A stretch of DNA of 64,000 nt from Cladocopium goreaui (taxonomy: Eukaryota; Sar; Dinophyceae; Suessiales; Symbiodiniaceae), in the NCBI GenBank assembly GCA_947184155.2, contig CAMXCT020000841.1:104501-168500 (forward strand). The letters are read 5' to 3'. The number at the start of each line of letters is the position of its first letter. The first letter of the stretch is position 1. This document shows positions 32,401 through 45,100 of this stretch, piece by piece. Under the pieces are notes generated by a model. The model had not been told where the DNA came from, searched no databases, and saw nothing but the letters and a program-made list of their open reading frames with translations. The translations under genes and the position numbers were made by a program.

Positions 32401-35400
32401 CACCAATCATATATATATATATATATTTATATTTACACATAAATATAATATATATATATATATTTGTGTAAGGCAACATTAACTCACTTAGGACTTGGTC
32501 CTCGGACATGTATTGATGAACCAATCGGGAATGTCACATCCTTTTTTTCACCCAGTGCCAGTGGCTCATCCCTCATCCCAGTATCTAAAAACTCCAGGGA
32601 TTACCCATAAGGATCACCATTGGGGCTGGGTCATTGTATCTCTATGTTTACCAAAGTGACCACCCAACCGACCCCTGGAGTTGCCAAGGAAACTCTGGGA
32701 TTTGGAGCGCTACATCCATCGAAGCCCGGCTTCGTTTCACATCAACAATTGTGGGTTTGACCAGCAAAAATTGGGGGTTATTCAAGCAATGACGTGGACA
32801 TGAGTTTGTCTGAAAATTGGGTTTTTTAGCACCCAAAAAAATCACGATTTAATAGAAAAACGGATCATACCCAGAGAATTTCGGGGTACTATATTTACAT
32901 CGTCCTAGCCCTGTTTTGAAATCGGAGGGGGGGACTCATTTTGCAATTGTTTTTTTTTTTGGTATGTTGGTCCGACTTGCTGATTTTCACTGATTTTCAA
33001 CTACATCTCCGTTTCCTTCCCTCTCGTGTCCTCTCCTTCCACTCCTCTGAGCCTCTCCCCCCAAACCTCCAAAAATCACCACAAATGGACGGGCAGCGCC
33101 TCGCTTAAAACCAGTTGTTTTATGCAAGGCAGTCAGTTGCGCTGTTTGGGAAGGTTTGGAAGGGAGAAGAGAGGAAATTATTGAAAAGTAGCCGGTGCTC
33201 ATCACACTCTAGAAGCGATAGGTTTCTGCAGGCATAGGTTTCAGATGAAAAGCAGTGGCCGACATGCATGGTTTACTGATTAATTAATTAATTAATCAAT
33301 TAATTAATTAATTAATGGATGATTGTCTATTGCCCAAAAGAAGCTGATAGTCGTCCGCCCATGAGTATTTGACTCAAATCCATGATGCGATAAGGCCTTT
33401 CCAGTAGAACGTCAAATATGGTCAGCCTTCAACACTCATCAAACCAACTCTGAAACTCTGCTAAACCACTTTATTTTCCATAGCAGGAGTCACCTGACAC
33501 ATGAAAAAACAAAGTCACTGTGGGAAGAACGCAAAGGTAATACATCATGTAGTTTGTAGTGATAAAGATGCATGTCCAATGTCCAAGTTGTTTTTGTATT
33601 CAACAGGGTGCCATGGTTTTGATCTTGATCCACACCTGTGCCAATATTGCAACATTTGGGATCGGCTCTTATTATCGATATACCAACCGCAAAATCGTAT
33701 GGATTGTTAAATTTTGTTAAATTCTTGGCAATTTGACAGAACAAACTTTTGACGTACATTGGTACCTTCTTCTTTTGTTTTATCCATATTTGTGTGAGTC
33801 ACGATCAACATGGTTGAAGACCATTGTAGCATTACAGAAGCACTTTTGTCAGAGATGTACACGAAACACTGTAAAGCGCTTGGGTTTCATGCAAACGCGA
33901 TAATTGCACAAAGCACTAGAAACCGATATGGCCCCCCCAAAAGCGATAACCATGATGATAGATGTCAAGGACTTTGACGGGATCTCATTACGGGTGTCTT
34001 CACTCCCGTGACCCTTCAGGAGTGCATCAGGGTTGTGGACCTGGAAGTGTTTATGTTCGACAGCTGCAGTGGTCCGAAGGGGAGTCCCTGGGTCGGGATT
34101 GTGGCAGGATGAAGCCATCCTGAACTCCTGAAATTCCACGTCGGCCATTTTTGTTGGTGGCCCTTCTGCCAGAGGGTAGTTCCAAAGGACATACAACAAA
34201 AAAAAACTTTAACAGCACGTTTACGACCCAAAGGTAGTTGGCTTGGAATCCATGCAGAATCCATTCATTTTTGGTTTAACTTGGTTTGGCAAGCCCGGTA
34301 AGTCTCCAATTTGTTCCCAGCCCCTGCGAAATCCCTTAACCAAGGCGCCGGACCTTTCAGGGACACATAGATTGCACTTTCGAGGCCGGGTCAGGTTGCA
34401 GCGGTTCACCTGTGCCCATCATGTTCCATCCATATATTTTTTTTGCATGTTGGTGTTTTAGTGTTTTATTTATACTTTATGTCCGCTCGTTTTTGTTTTT
34501 AGTGATCCACAATTTGACCTTTTTGTTTTTTGGAGCATCCCCATTGTTGGCCACCATCCCTACAACCCGGACCCTTCGCAATTGGATGCGCTAATGGTAG
34601 TGAGCTGTGATTTGCTCATTCCGCTGCATAAATTATGTGATGTGGGGTTACGGGGTTTGTTTGGAAATCGGTGCCTGAGAATCTAGTGAATCGGTTAAGC
34701 ATCGATTCCGTACAAGGATTGCTCTTTGAGGGCCCCATTTTCACACCCAGCATGCTGTGAATATGTTCCCGGTTGATCGGTCACCCATGGTCGACCAACT
34801 TCCCTGATTTGCGTTGCCAGGAGTTCAAGGGCAGGAAATTCGAGATGCTTTGGATGCAATCATTGTGAGACAACAGGGAAACCACCTAGAGATGTGCACT
34901 TTAAATCACTTTAATGCAGGTTCAGTTTGTTGCCAGAAAATGGGGATATGTTGGCCTAACCACAGCCAATTGGCCACGACCAGGGTGCAAAAATCTGAGC
35001 CGGTGCTCAAGCCTTGGGTGCTTTGTGCCAGCAGCTGCTAGCTTTTGCCAGCACAATGATGTAATGTCTGTGAATTGTAGTGATTTAGCGGGTGCTTTCG
35101 AACACTTCAACGACTTAAGTCGCCCCCACTCAAGCGTCGGATTGCAGATGAGTATGTTTAAGAATTGGGCATGAAAACTGATTGTTTGTTTTGAATATAT
35201 ATATATATATATATAATTATATGTAATATATATATATATATGTAATATATATAATATATATATATATATATATTACATATGATTATATATATATAATTCT
35301 TTCTATTATATATATATTATTTCCCTACTGCAACTGTATTTTTTTGGGGGTGCACCCATCTTTAGACACTCCAGCATCCGGAAACCAGCTATGCTGGAGG

Positions 35401-36780
35401 GGTTATAGATTTCTTGCTGGTGCCATATTTGCGCTGATGATCCTGCTAAGCGGCCGGTATTCCCAAGTTATGAGTCATGTGAATGAACATTTTTCACCAC
35501 ACTTGTTGGCTGTATCATATCAGTTATATTAGTCATATATGATAGTGTGGCATGTGGGTAGAATGATTGAGATACCATGTGCGTATATGATATATGCACA
35601 TGAGTTCTCAATCATTCTACCCACATGCCACACTATTATTTTTATGTGCCTTAGCTTGCATCAAGACCCCCAATGTTGGTGTTGGTTCACATGCTGTTCC
35701 CAGTTGTTGCTGACAGGAATATTTAGAGGAAACTCATCTATGTGAGGGAGAATGACGGATGACGTCTTGCAGATTTACCTTTAAACATCTTTAAAAAAAC
35801 ATCCATTCAACGTTGTGTCTGTTGTTATACCGGCCCGTTTTGTATGACTTGGACGACTTGCACCCGCCCATCTTTTTCTCAGATCCAGGAAATCCTTTTA
35901 TGCTTCGACTTCCATGGCCTTTTGTGACGCTGCTACCTGGCAGAATGGGGCAGAGATTACATGATATTACCATAAGTTAATGCGTGTGATTATCGGTATG
36001 GACGATGTGGGAGGGTAAGTGAAGGTTGATATACCTTAACCATCCTTAAGCATCCTTAAACATCCTTAATCAAGCCATTTAGTCCCCAAGTGTGAAGATC
36101 GTTGCCTCGTCGAAGCTGCCTGGCCAGTTGGAAGTTTGCGGCATTGGCCAAAGCCAAGAGGACGTGACCAACGTTGATGTGGAGCGCTCTGAGCGCCGAT
36201 GTCCTGGTTGTAACATGGTCATGGACTAGGTCACTAGGTGTGGTGTGTTGCTGATCGTTTGGAGATTGGGTGGCCTTTATATTTCCATGGGATGGGGAAG
36301 TCACCAAACTTCTACTTCAAGATGACTTGATAGTGGAATCAAAGCAAATTTGCATAGGAAAAGCATCTAGAACCTGTGGATGATGTGATCAAGGCGTTGT
36401 AGTGAGTTTCCATCCATGGGATGGCCAGTCATCAATCAATCCATGGATAGGATTTTTGCATAGCCATTCTATTGTAAGAAAAAACATATGCTATGGATGA
36501 CAACTCAACAAACCATCATCTACCATCTACCATCATCTATCTCCAGTCCACTATTGATTTCCGAAAAATGGGGTTCTCATCAATAGGATGACGAGAAATA
36601 TCCCTATTGATATTGTGCACGTGTGAGTTCCCCCATCTACCATTATCTATCCCCAGGATGTGTCCAGCCTCTTCTGTTCCGAGTTCGTAGCGGAGGTCTT
36701 GCAGCGAGGAGCGACGCATTTCTTCTGGGTTTGCTTCAGGGTGATTTTGTATTTTTACCAAGATGAACTCCAGAAACTTT
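29447..36780 (+). CDS. Gene E: permuted papain-like (YiiX/LRAT-like) enzyme, multi-exon
   Basis: Three separated exons carry the motifs of the permuted papain-like fold in the right order. At about 29447-29565 the frame reads MALDALRNDGPLPLLDLKTG then DLMLSSEPLRFLAS, where TGDL opens the domain. At about 30601-30645 it reads EQVHHIGLVIRPQDF, matching the catalytic-His motif (H-[VI]-G-[LI]-V). At about 36658-36725 it reads VSSLFCSEFVAEVLQRGATH, matching the catalytic Cys motif F-C-S-E-[LF]-V. Enzymes with this fold include amidases, peptidases and acyltransferases. Possible linking exons are about 29821-29880, 32160-32200, 34814-34900 and 36078-36220. The 6-kb gap between the His and Cys exons would need long introns. 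The first exon could also belong to gene D. Substrate is unknown. Confidence 0.5.
30601..30650 (+). CDS. Gene E exon: HHIGLV catalytic-His motif
   Basis: The reading EQVHHIGLVIRPQDF sits in an open frame that runs on into Pro/Arg- and Trp-containing sequence (SQSHAPWWQGY). In YiiX/LRAT-type enzymes the catalytic His begins an H-[VI]-G-[LIV]-V strand shortly after the TGD block, which is what is seen here about 1.1 kb after the TGDL exon. True exon limits are uncertain. Confidence 0.5.
30737..31005. repeat. CA/AT microsatellite complex
   Basis: (CA)n at 30737-30752 leads into (AT)n, TTTATATGCATATGTATTC words and two further ATATAT blocks reaching about 31000. It is intronic or intergenic. Confidence 0.85.
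31439..31493. repeat. 14-bp inverted repeat, 27-bp loop
   Basis: CATTCTATTGATAT at 31439-31452 is matched by ATATCAATAGAATG at 31480-31493. It could form a hairpin. The word ATTCTATCGACTCATT shortly after resembles the left arm and spacer, suggesting a further degraded copy. Confidence 0.7.
31637..31741. mobile_element. Fold-back element with eroded left end
   Basis: The body (TATGGAAAATCGTCATTTTT, CCACTATAAATCACC) and right end (CAATAGCTATGTAGCAAATT then ACCAGAGGGTA) match the family. The left end is eroded to GTGTAAACTAACGTAACTA. Confidence 0.7.
33279..33316. repeat. TTAA tetranucleotide array
   Basis: ATTAATTAATTAATTAATC followed by AATTAATTAATTAATTAATG; the whole array is nearly self-complementary. 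Confidence 0.85.
35195..35322. repeat. AT microsatellite, strongly palindromic
   Basis: Alternating AT blocks with GTAATATATATAATATAT and ATTACATATGATTATAT interruptions that pair with each other. Confidence 0.85.
35542..35636. repeat. 95-bp near-perfect palindrome (31-bp perfect arms)
   Basis: The left arm ATAGTGTGGCATGTGGGTAG AATGATTGAGA (35542-35572) has an exact reverse complement at 35606-35636. The 33-bp loop is itself largely self-complementary (CATGTGC-TATA...TATATGCACATG), so almost the whole 95 bp folds. It could be a MITE or a small-RNA precursor. It lacks the CCCTCTGG ends of the main fold-back family. Confidence 0.85.
36658..36726 (+). CDS. Gene E exon: FCSEFVAEVL catalytic-Cys motif
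   Basis: Following CCCAG|GATGTG the frame reads DVSSLFCSEFVAEVLQRGAT. In permuted papain-like enzymes the nucleophile sits in F-[YF]-C-S-[EQ]-[LF]-[VA] at the start of a helix, which this matches closely. The open frame continues with hydrophobic and aromatic residues (HFFWVCFRVILYFYQD), but the exon probably ends near 36726. Confidence 0.55.
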
Positions 36781-38000
36781 GGGAATCTCTTGGAGATATA
36801 TAGGTTCTTAGATATGTTGCTGTGCTTTGCTGTTGTTTGGTTTTTTTCTTTTAAGGCTGCTAAGAATCCAGTGTTGCGATATCCCTTTCTGGTCTCTGAT
36901 CTTGCTTTTCTTGCATCCCGAACTCAAATAAAAATAAAATAAGATGTCAAATTCCCAACATCTCCGTTTCAACGGGGATTGAAATTTCCAAGCCATTCAT
37001 ATCCCATGAATCCCGCAGATTTGATGTTTAGACCACTCTGTTTCACCATTTCCAACTATTAACTCCCAGGTCTTCCTCGACGAAGTTCAATTTTGTTGTT
37101 AGTAATGACAAGGTAAATCCATTTTCTTTGGAAGCATCCTTGTTTTGCAGGGTTTATGATTACTGTGCTGGTGGCTCTGAACCTTCATGGCTCTTCAAAT
37201 ACCCAAAGCGTGAAAAGTCCTGAAAAGCCCGTGAAATCACCCTGCAAAGCCTGTGAGAAGACTGTGAAAAGCCAGTGAAAACCAATGAATAATTTTACTG
37301 TCAATCTGTCACTTACTTGTGCTGAACTTGACTGGAATGTGCTACTTGCCGGTAAAATCCTAAAAATACAACGGGTCAAATACCGGTTTTCAGTGAAAAC
37401 ATGGTTTTATTCAAATGACAACACAGTTAAACTTCGTCTTTGGACGGACGGGGTATCTCAAAGAACCCAATGAAAAGGCTGTGGTCGCAACCCCAGGAGG
37501 GGTCCTGCCCAAGACCAGGGCCTCTTCAGAGAGATTTGGCCGCAGATTTTAGAGGCTGCAAACCCACAGACAAATGAGAGAATTGGGTTTTTGGAACATT
37601 ATGAATTGCTGGAATTGTTGCAATGTTTGGGTTTCCAGATCAAATTTTCGTGGAAATTATCCGGAAAGGAATGTTGGCAAAGCATTATTGCAGCGCCTAG
37701 GTGTCAATGTCAAATCAAGCATGGCAGTGTGACTAAGACTTAACTTTGAATTCAAATTTCTGACACTAGGTTCTAGTTGCCCCGCTACGACTTTTTTTGT
37801 TGCAAAGATAGTTTGCCAGAGATGTTTCTGCCGCAACCCCAGGTTCGTACCCATGGATTTCTGGAGCAGCGATGGGCAGCATGTGGAACAGACCAGCTTG
37901 CTTGGCGGAGTAGCTCTTGCTCCAGCACGTCTGATTCAGACTGTCACCTTGTGAAAGCAGCTCTATATAGATGATTGATAATTGATTTAGATGATTGTTC
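36781..38000. other. Gap between gene E and the next exon
   Basis: No coding exon is supported. Sequence near 37200-37290 repeats words such as GTGAAAAGCC and GAAAAGCCCGTGAAATC three or four times, a small degenerate repeat. Confidence 0.4.
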
Positions 38001-38007
38001 TTGCAGC

Positions 38008-38157
38008 GTATGAAGCATCATTCAACCAATTTCACACAGTTTGGGACACAGTGCTTCATCATCCTGGGCTGCTTACCGCAGCTGTTGATTCGATTTATCA
38101 AGCAGTTGCAATTGCAGGGCACGAGTCGCGCTGCCTGGCACCTCCACCAGTGAACTG
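38008..38157 (+). CDS. Unassigned exon, helical, upstream of the helicase
   Basis: After a TTGCAG acceptor the frame reads YEASFNQFHTVWDTVLHHPG then LLTAAVDSIYQAVAIAGHES and stops at TGA near 38156. The composition (aromatic-spaced helix) looks coding, but I recognise no family. It could be the last exon of gene E or an N-terminal exon of the helicase piece that starts at 39 kb. Confidence 0.35.
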
Positions 38158-39076
38158 ATGTGAAACGCACAAAGTTTGCAAAAGGCTTAGGTCCCTGGAG
38201 ACTGGTGATGAAGTTTTCCAGTCTGCCTGCGGTTGCCTAATCTGCATGGCTGTGTGTTGATGAAGGCATTGGATGCCGGATGGAAAAAGACAATGATCGT
38301 GTAATCGTGTTCCTCCGATTTGGCTGGTGGTCGCTGTGTTTTGGTAAGACAGCCCTCAGCGGACTAACCTGGTTCTTTTTGCTACTTTGGTGGCTCAAGC
38401 ACCAACTAGCGCTGTCTGAAGTGCTCAGAGGTGGTTGATGTTTTAGCACATTCCACGCCACCAGCCCCACCTCTGGTTGCAATGCTTGAGATCCCAATTG
38501 GGTGTTGAGTGCCTCGGCCTATCGAGGTATTTCCATGTCCTGATAGTCTGGCGGCGTGCCATGGAATGAAGCGGAAACGTGCGACGGAGACATGGGAACG
38601 GCAGGCAAGAGGGGCAGGGACCAACCCCCCTCCATCGGGGTGGTTGGCTGATGTTGGCTGAATCCCTTGATTAAAGCATCATGTAGCATGTTCTAAGTAG
38701 GTTTGAGTTTAGGGCTACGCGGCTACCCATATTGGGCACCCTCCTTGTGGTCAAAACGCGTTCCTGGCTGGTGGTTACCTTACTATTCTACATGTGCCAT
38801 CCCCGAACGTGATATGATTGTCTCATTTCATTTTTCAATATGTTTCATATGTTTGGGTCCAGGTTCTTAGGAGGCATCCAGTAGACGTTTACACAATGAT
38901 GATTGCTTTAAGTCAGACCTGTTTCTTCTTGTTTCTTTTTAATGTAGTTGCGTCCGTGCCACACATAGTAGGAACGCATAAATTGAGAATATTGCCATAT
39001 ATTCCCATTCAGAATCTCAAAAGATGCAGGTCCAGACACTTCTCCGTGACACCTTAGACCCTGCACCTGGCGGCAG

Positions 39077-39148
39077 GGTCTCCGCGGCGTGCGCTATTTC
39101 GTGCTGGACGAAGCAGATCGGATGCTGGACATGGGCTTCATGCCGCAG
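39077..39148 (+). CDS. Helicase exon: motif II (DEAD)
   Basis: The 72-base exon between GGCAG and GTCAGA encodes GLRGVRYFVLDEADRMLDMG then FMPQ. DEAD coordinates magnesium and catalyses ATP hydrolysis; the following RMLDMGF is near-invariant in the family. This is the first helicase motif in + strand order in the window. Confidence 0.9.
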
Positions 39149-42100
39149 GTCAGAGTGGCTGGGCAATTTGGCACCTCTAGGGGCACGTTGTGCGGCGTTT
39201 TCCATGGGGCCAAGGGTGGGAATAACTATCCATTAGCCAACCATTTTATATAGTGTACAGTGCCGTTTTGACTCATAGTCTGATCAATGGCGCATTTTTT
39301 TGGTTGAGGGATGATATCCATGTAATAGGGATTGATCTAGCCATGATGAGGATTCACATACTACCATCATTTAATCACGGCACACATACTTGAGCTGTAA
39401 CCCCCGGAAGATAGAAATCAAATTAATTCCCATTAGTTTGCCAGTTTCAAGTTTCAACTTTCAAGTAGGATTGTTCTTTTTCATATTTTTTCATCCAAAA
39501 GGGGCCTGCCTTGGACTTTCCAGAGCTTTCCAAGGAGATCGTCGGCTTGATGCCGCCCAGGGAGTGGCGTCAGAATCTGCTCTTTTCGGCCACCTGGCCC
39601 TCAGCGGTTCATAGCCTCGCAGGCCCACGGGACGAAACCGGTGGGACGTTGGATGGGACGTGAAGGGAGCCGGAGCTGCTGATTACTGGTGGGTGATTGA
39701 ATCATATAAATTCATATATATATATATTATATAACATATAAATCTGGATATTATATACTTATATATATATAAAATCATATAATATCATATATATATATAG
39801 ATATATGTGTGTATAATATTATATAGTGAGTATATGTATCTCGGATATACGTGTATATATATATATAAATCACCTGGTTGGTGGTTTTAAACATTGTCAT
39901 GTTTCAACCATAGAAGTGATCCCCAGGGGAGTTGGTTTCCCAGCAACCAGGAGGGATCCATTTCCTCCCAAAAAAAGAAAGGGGAAGCCAAGGAGCCACA
40001 GCAATATGTGATGCTTCATTGTTGGAAACCATTTCTTAGATGTCCAAGCGAAATCAAGTTATGACATTATTGGATATCTAAGAAGTGGACATCTAATATC
40101 TTACCATTTTGTTTCTTGTTTCTTACCATCGTAGACATCTTACACTCAGGTTATTGAGATTAGGTATGAAAACAATCCAGGATAGATGATGGGTGATGGG
40201 CCTGTTGGATGGCAAACTCGCCAGTGGAGAATCACCGAATCGCCAACCAACACAAGAAGAACCAGCAATAAGAGCGGGGGTACAAGTAACCGGGGTCCAG
40301 CCCATTGAAGGCACATGATAGCCTTCAGGGGGAAAATAGGATCTGTTATTTGAATTTAATTGATCTATATACAATTACCATCCGAACCAAGGACTACAAA
40401 TTTGCAGTACTTTGATGAAAAGACAATCTTTTGAGCATGTTTCAATAAAAGGTTGTCTTTCTCCCCAAAGTTCATTTGTTCTTGCAAATTGCTGAAAACC
40501 CCTACTCTTCATGGTTTTGGAAGGGATCTTAAAAGATATACTTAGATAGTTTTGATATATATTTATCCTGATGCATTCTTATTTGCCACGCCATTTTGTA
40601 TCTATTATGTGTCCTCATTTTTGAACAGTCCCATCCAGGATGCCCACAACATTACAGTACTGTATATATGGTGCCAAGAAACGAGGAAACAACCCCGGCG
40701 ATTAGTCATTACAATTTTCATCGTGTTCATGGTGCCCAGATAGTTAGTTGTATTTTCTGGGACTTGTAGAAAAAAAATCGTAGTAATCCGTAGAAATCCC
40801 ATAGAAACCCGTAGTGCAATTGGAAAAAGATCCGTTTTGGAAAAAGTGTGCCTTTTGCTAACCCGTAGAAAACCCGTATTTTAGCGGTGGAAGCCCGTAA
40901 AAATCCGTCCGAAACAATCGTTTTTGATGTCCTGGAATAATGTGCTCCCGTATGTTTCTTAAGCCTTCTGAGCATGTCTAATAGCTTCAAATTCGATGGT
41001 CTCAATTGATGAAACACTCCTGACGATGTCAAGGTAAAACAAAGAAGTGGATTGTATCCTGTCAAAGTTCCATAAATGTCTCTTCAGGATGTTCACAGCT
41101 TTTGGATGGTATGATGATAGAATTAACTATTTGGCACAGTCTTGGAAATAGCTGATTTCCAACAGTTCAACTTTTTTGGAGAAAAAACAACAGGTGTTTC
41201 CTAGGTGTATGCATGTTCAAGGGTTGTTGGATCCCATGATATATACAGTGTGTGTACATTATAAATCATAATAACAATAGTAATAATACTAATTATATAT
41301 TTGTAGATATTGTATATATATATATATATTAGATATTGTATATATATATATATATTAGATATTGTATATATATATACTAGATATTGTATATATATATATC
41401 GTTTTATATATTATTACAATAATGTATTCTTATGTGTCAGAAGATTTCTACACATGTTATTGTCTAAACCTGAGATGACAGGCGAGATTTTGGGCAAGTC
41501 CGGCATCCCAGGCCTAAGATCTTTGGAGGTTTCCATCATGGGGGTACCCCAATAGCTGGATTGTTTTTTGATGAGAAAATCCTAGAAAATCCATGGTTTA
41601 CAAGGGAAAATCCTAGAACATCCGTGGTTTACAAGGGAAAATCTTAGAAAATCCATCTATAATTGGATGATGATTTGGGGTTAGCCTCAGTTAGCCCCAT
41701 GGATTGGAAATAATATGCCAGAATCATGTGAATGCAGCAGTTGTAGTCTTGGAGGTTTCCAAAGGGTTGCGTTTCAGTGCGCAAATATCCTCAGAACTCA
41801 GTTTTAGGTTGGAGCACTGACATGCTCTGCTGAGAGGGGGGGTGCGCTGTCAAGCTTTCATAGTGGGGGAGCTCGACAGTCATGATATGTCTTGAGCAGA
41901 ATGAGAAGAGCTGTGCTGTGATGCGAAATCTGCGCAAGAGACGCAAGAGACGTTTCTATGGGACTTGATATCGGCCTTCCAGCCACAGCATGTCATGTCG
42001 CAGCATGTTGTAGCCAGCTGAGGACACCCGTTCGCATCCGCATTGCATCTTGGCGGCCGGAAAAAGGCATTGTATCATTTAGGTAGGATTCTTTGATATG

Positions 42101-45100
42101 TCAAGATGATAAGATGGAAAACCAGGTTTCTTCCAGATCTTTGTGACTTGCTGGCAGTTACCTGGTTTGTAGTGTTGACCATCTGTCTGTTTGGGTGTAA
42201 TTCTGCACCCAGAGCTGCACGCAGATGGGTAGCTGGATAGTATCCATTTGAGACAGAAGCGACAGAAGCGTGTCATTGCTTGCAGGCATGTGACAGTATA
42301 TGACAATTTAACAACCCCCAAAAAAGAATGAAACACATAGACATGTATGTAATAGGATTAATAGGTGTTGTTGAAATAGTGGAATTACATTTGCTATTGC
42401 TTGGTCTGTTTGGTAGTTACGTTGCTATCCTTACTTGGAGGAAGCTGCTGGGTTTTTCAGGATCAATCCGGAGACGATGAGCTCAGTGCCAACACGAGCG
42501 TGACGCAGATTGTGGAAATTCCACGTCCCTCGGCTGAAGCGCGTGCTCTCGAAACGGAAGAACAGTGGCAAAACAAAGGGCATCAAAAGGCACACATGAC
42601 ATATATATATATATTTATGTATTTATTAATGTTTATTTAATTATGTTTATTTATTATTTAATTATTTATTTATTATTTATTTATTATTTATTTATTATTT
42701 ATTTATTAGTTATTTATTATTTATTTATTCTTTATTTATTTATTATTTATTTATTATTTATTTATTATTTATTTATTATTTATTTATTATTTATTTATTA
42801 TTTATTTGTTATTGATTTATTATTTATTTATTTTATTTATATACAGTGCATTGACGCATGCATTTATTTATTTACTGTACTAATTATTCAGTTCGTTATA
42901 TGTCAGGGAGGGTGTGCATTTGCATATGATCATCCAGTGTTCCGTTCATATTAAACACACCCAAGAAATAAATCATGTTTTAATATATGGTTGCATAGGG
43001 GGTTGAATGGATTTTTTTGGAATCATGGAATGGGGGTGTTTCATATTACGGGGGATGATATATTTAATGCACATTATGCCTATATTTGTCCTTGTGGCTT
43101 CCGAGGTGAGAAGAAGAAGCCCGCACGTCTCCTGGAGATTTTGAAGGAGCACGGGGAGAAGAAGACCCTGATTTTCGTCAACACCAAGAAAGGCGCGCCA
43201 CGCGAATGTCAGACTTTGTCTTCAGCTTCTGAAGACACCCCGAAAGAAAGCGTATTAACATGGAGCCCAAAAAGGATCCAAAATAAAGATGGTATGCAAC
43301 CTCCACTAGACGTATAGAAAATCAATTGCCATAGGAGGTCGCTATAGGCCATTTGCCATGCTTGCCAGGAGCTGCATCTCTAGCGGATGAGCTGCGCAGA
43401 GCCGGTGTGGTTTTTTGGACCAAGGTTGGGGAGTGGTCGTACGAGGTGGTGCCCAGTGAAAAGTTAGTTGGCCCATTCATGAATCATCACTCCTATAGTT
43501 ATTTCATGGTATTTCATGTTCTTTTGTAGTTTCTGTATATATATATATATAGTTTTTCTGGATGCCCAAGTTGCAAAGTAGCCCCTGTCTGGCAGTGTAC
43601 ATAGCTGAAGCTTTGATGGGCAACCTTATCGCCTGACACTTTACGATGGTCTCAACTTTCTCAACCCAGCAATTCGTCAGTTGGATTGTCCATCCCAAAG
43701 TATGTCAAATTTTGGTCTTATGAACTAGCGGGGCAACCTTGTGACAATGGAATAAAAAACAATTTAGTGTTGTTCCGTTGCCCTGCATCCACTATATATA
43801 TATTATTATTATTATTATTATATTTATATTTACATTTATATTTATATACGCGCTTTAACCATGCTAATGAAATGACAGTATCGCAGTATGGCTATTGAAT
43901 CACGCGCTGCTGACAATCGCTCCTGAATGCATGATCAAGCACAGAATTCGGATTGGTGGCTTCAACCCCGCGCAATGATGAAAAAGTCAATTGGAAATCT
44001 TCCCTTTTCTGGGTGGGATTCATGATCTAGATCAAGGGGGGTGGGAAAAAATATGCATATCGTCAACAAAGGAAATTTAAATTGTGGTGATGTCCAGTAT
44101 GGCAGTATGGATGTTTTTTGGGGATAGGTTCCACATTGAATTTCATGAACAGAAGCTTACAAGATCTTACAAGCCCCAAACTGTCGTGATCATTAGCGTT
44201 TCTTCCTCCTTGGGCAACCCAGCACCATGGAGATGGCAAGGTTCCTTGTGGCGAGATTCACGGCAACCTTACGCAGCAGGAGAGACAAAAAGCACTAGAA
44301 GACCCCCGGCAGAGATGGCAAAGTTTTCAGCTGGCTGATTCACTGTCCAATATTTCAATAAATCACCATTATTAACCACTATTAACCATTAATCACTATT
44401 CATAATCACTATTAATCACTATATATCACTATATCATTTCAATATTATCAATACATCCGTTTCCTCTTGGAAAAGAAAGAGCTTCGACACATTTCGCCTT
44501 TCCGCACTGGCTCCATGAAGAGCTTTATGCGCGCTGAGCAACTTGAGCTGTGGGGTAATCCTTGGAAACCCCGGCAAAAATGCACTGCTTGGCGGACGAC
44601 TTGCGTAGTGATTTCAAATGGAACCCCTCGGCCAGTTCAGTGTTCCGGCCACTGCCTGGATCAAATGGGGATGGCTTAAAGTTTTCAGAGGACAGAAACC
44701 TGTTAGTTTACCATAAGATGCCCCAGGTTCAATTTAGTTACTGAAATTCCATTTGTGTTTTGACATTGTTTCATAAGATCATGTAAAATTTGCCGTTTTT
44801 TCTTGAACACAACAGTTTTTTTGAGTGGCCACAGATGGCTCCATCGGACGAGGATTTCACCAAGGGCTCCAGCAAGACACTGGTGGCCACAGATGTGGCC
44901 GCCAGGGGTTTGGACGTGGAAGATATCACACTGGTGGTGTGCTGCTTGGTAACCTTTCGGGTGGCACTTCAGGAGATTTTTTTTGGGCACCGGTTCTCAA
45001 ATGCTAAAATCTGGTTGGTGGTGGAACCATGGAATCTTATGACTTTCCATATATTGGGAATGGAATAATGACACTGACGAACTCCATCATTTTTCAGAGG

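Larger units (their letters stand above)
31006..34800. other. Long stretch within gene E with little recognisable coding
   Basis: Apart from a possible exon at about 32160-32200 (DIGMGTFSGVTKP before GTATGT), I see no supported gene. The interval holds an inverted repeat at 31439-31493, a fold-back element at 31637-31741, an AT microsatellite at about 32407-32465 and a TTAA array at 33279-33316. Confidence 0.4.

Noticed and set aside
36056..36307. - strand frame with a plausible helix (ALRALHINVGHVLLALANAA)
   Set aside because: It is isolated on the - strand, while an equally open + strand frame exists (VKIVASSKLPGQLEVCGIGQ) and all other genes are on +. Kept only as a doubtful linker of gene E.
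42601..42842. Regular repeat array considered as CRISPR
   Set aside because: A tetranucleotide satellite without unique spacers, in an intron-rich eukaryotic locus.
42565..42954. 129-codon open frame through the TTTA array
   Set aside because: Simple-sequence translation (Ile/Tyr/Leu repeats).
44461..44600. FRTGSMKSF, resembling the FRxG-K segment before motif V
   Set aside because: The true DFTKGSSKT segment is supplied in frame by the 44853 exon joined to 44300, so this piece is intronic and coincidental.
45030..45060. YDFP, resembling the N-Y-D-F-P block after motif V
   Set aside because: No acceptor lies directly before it and the frame does not connect to the motif VI exon; left as possible chance.
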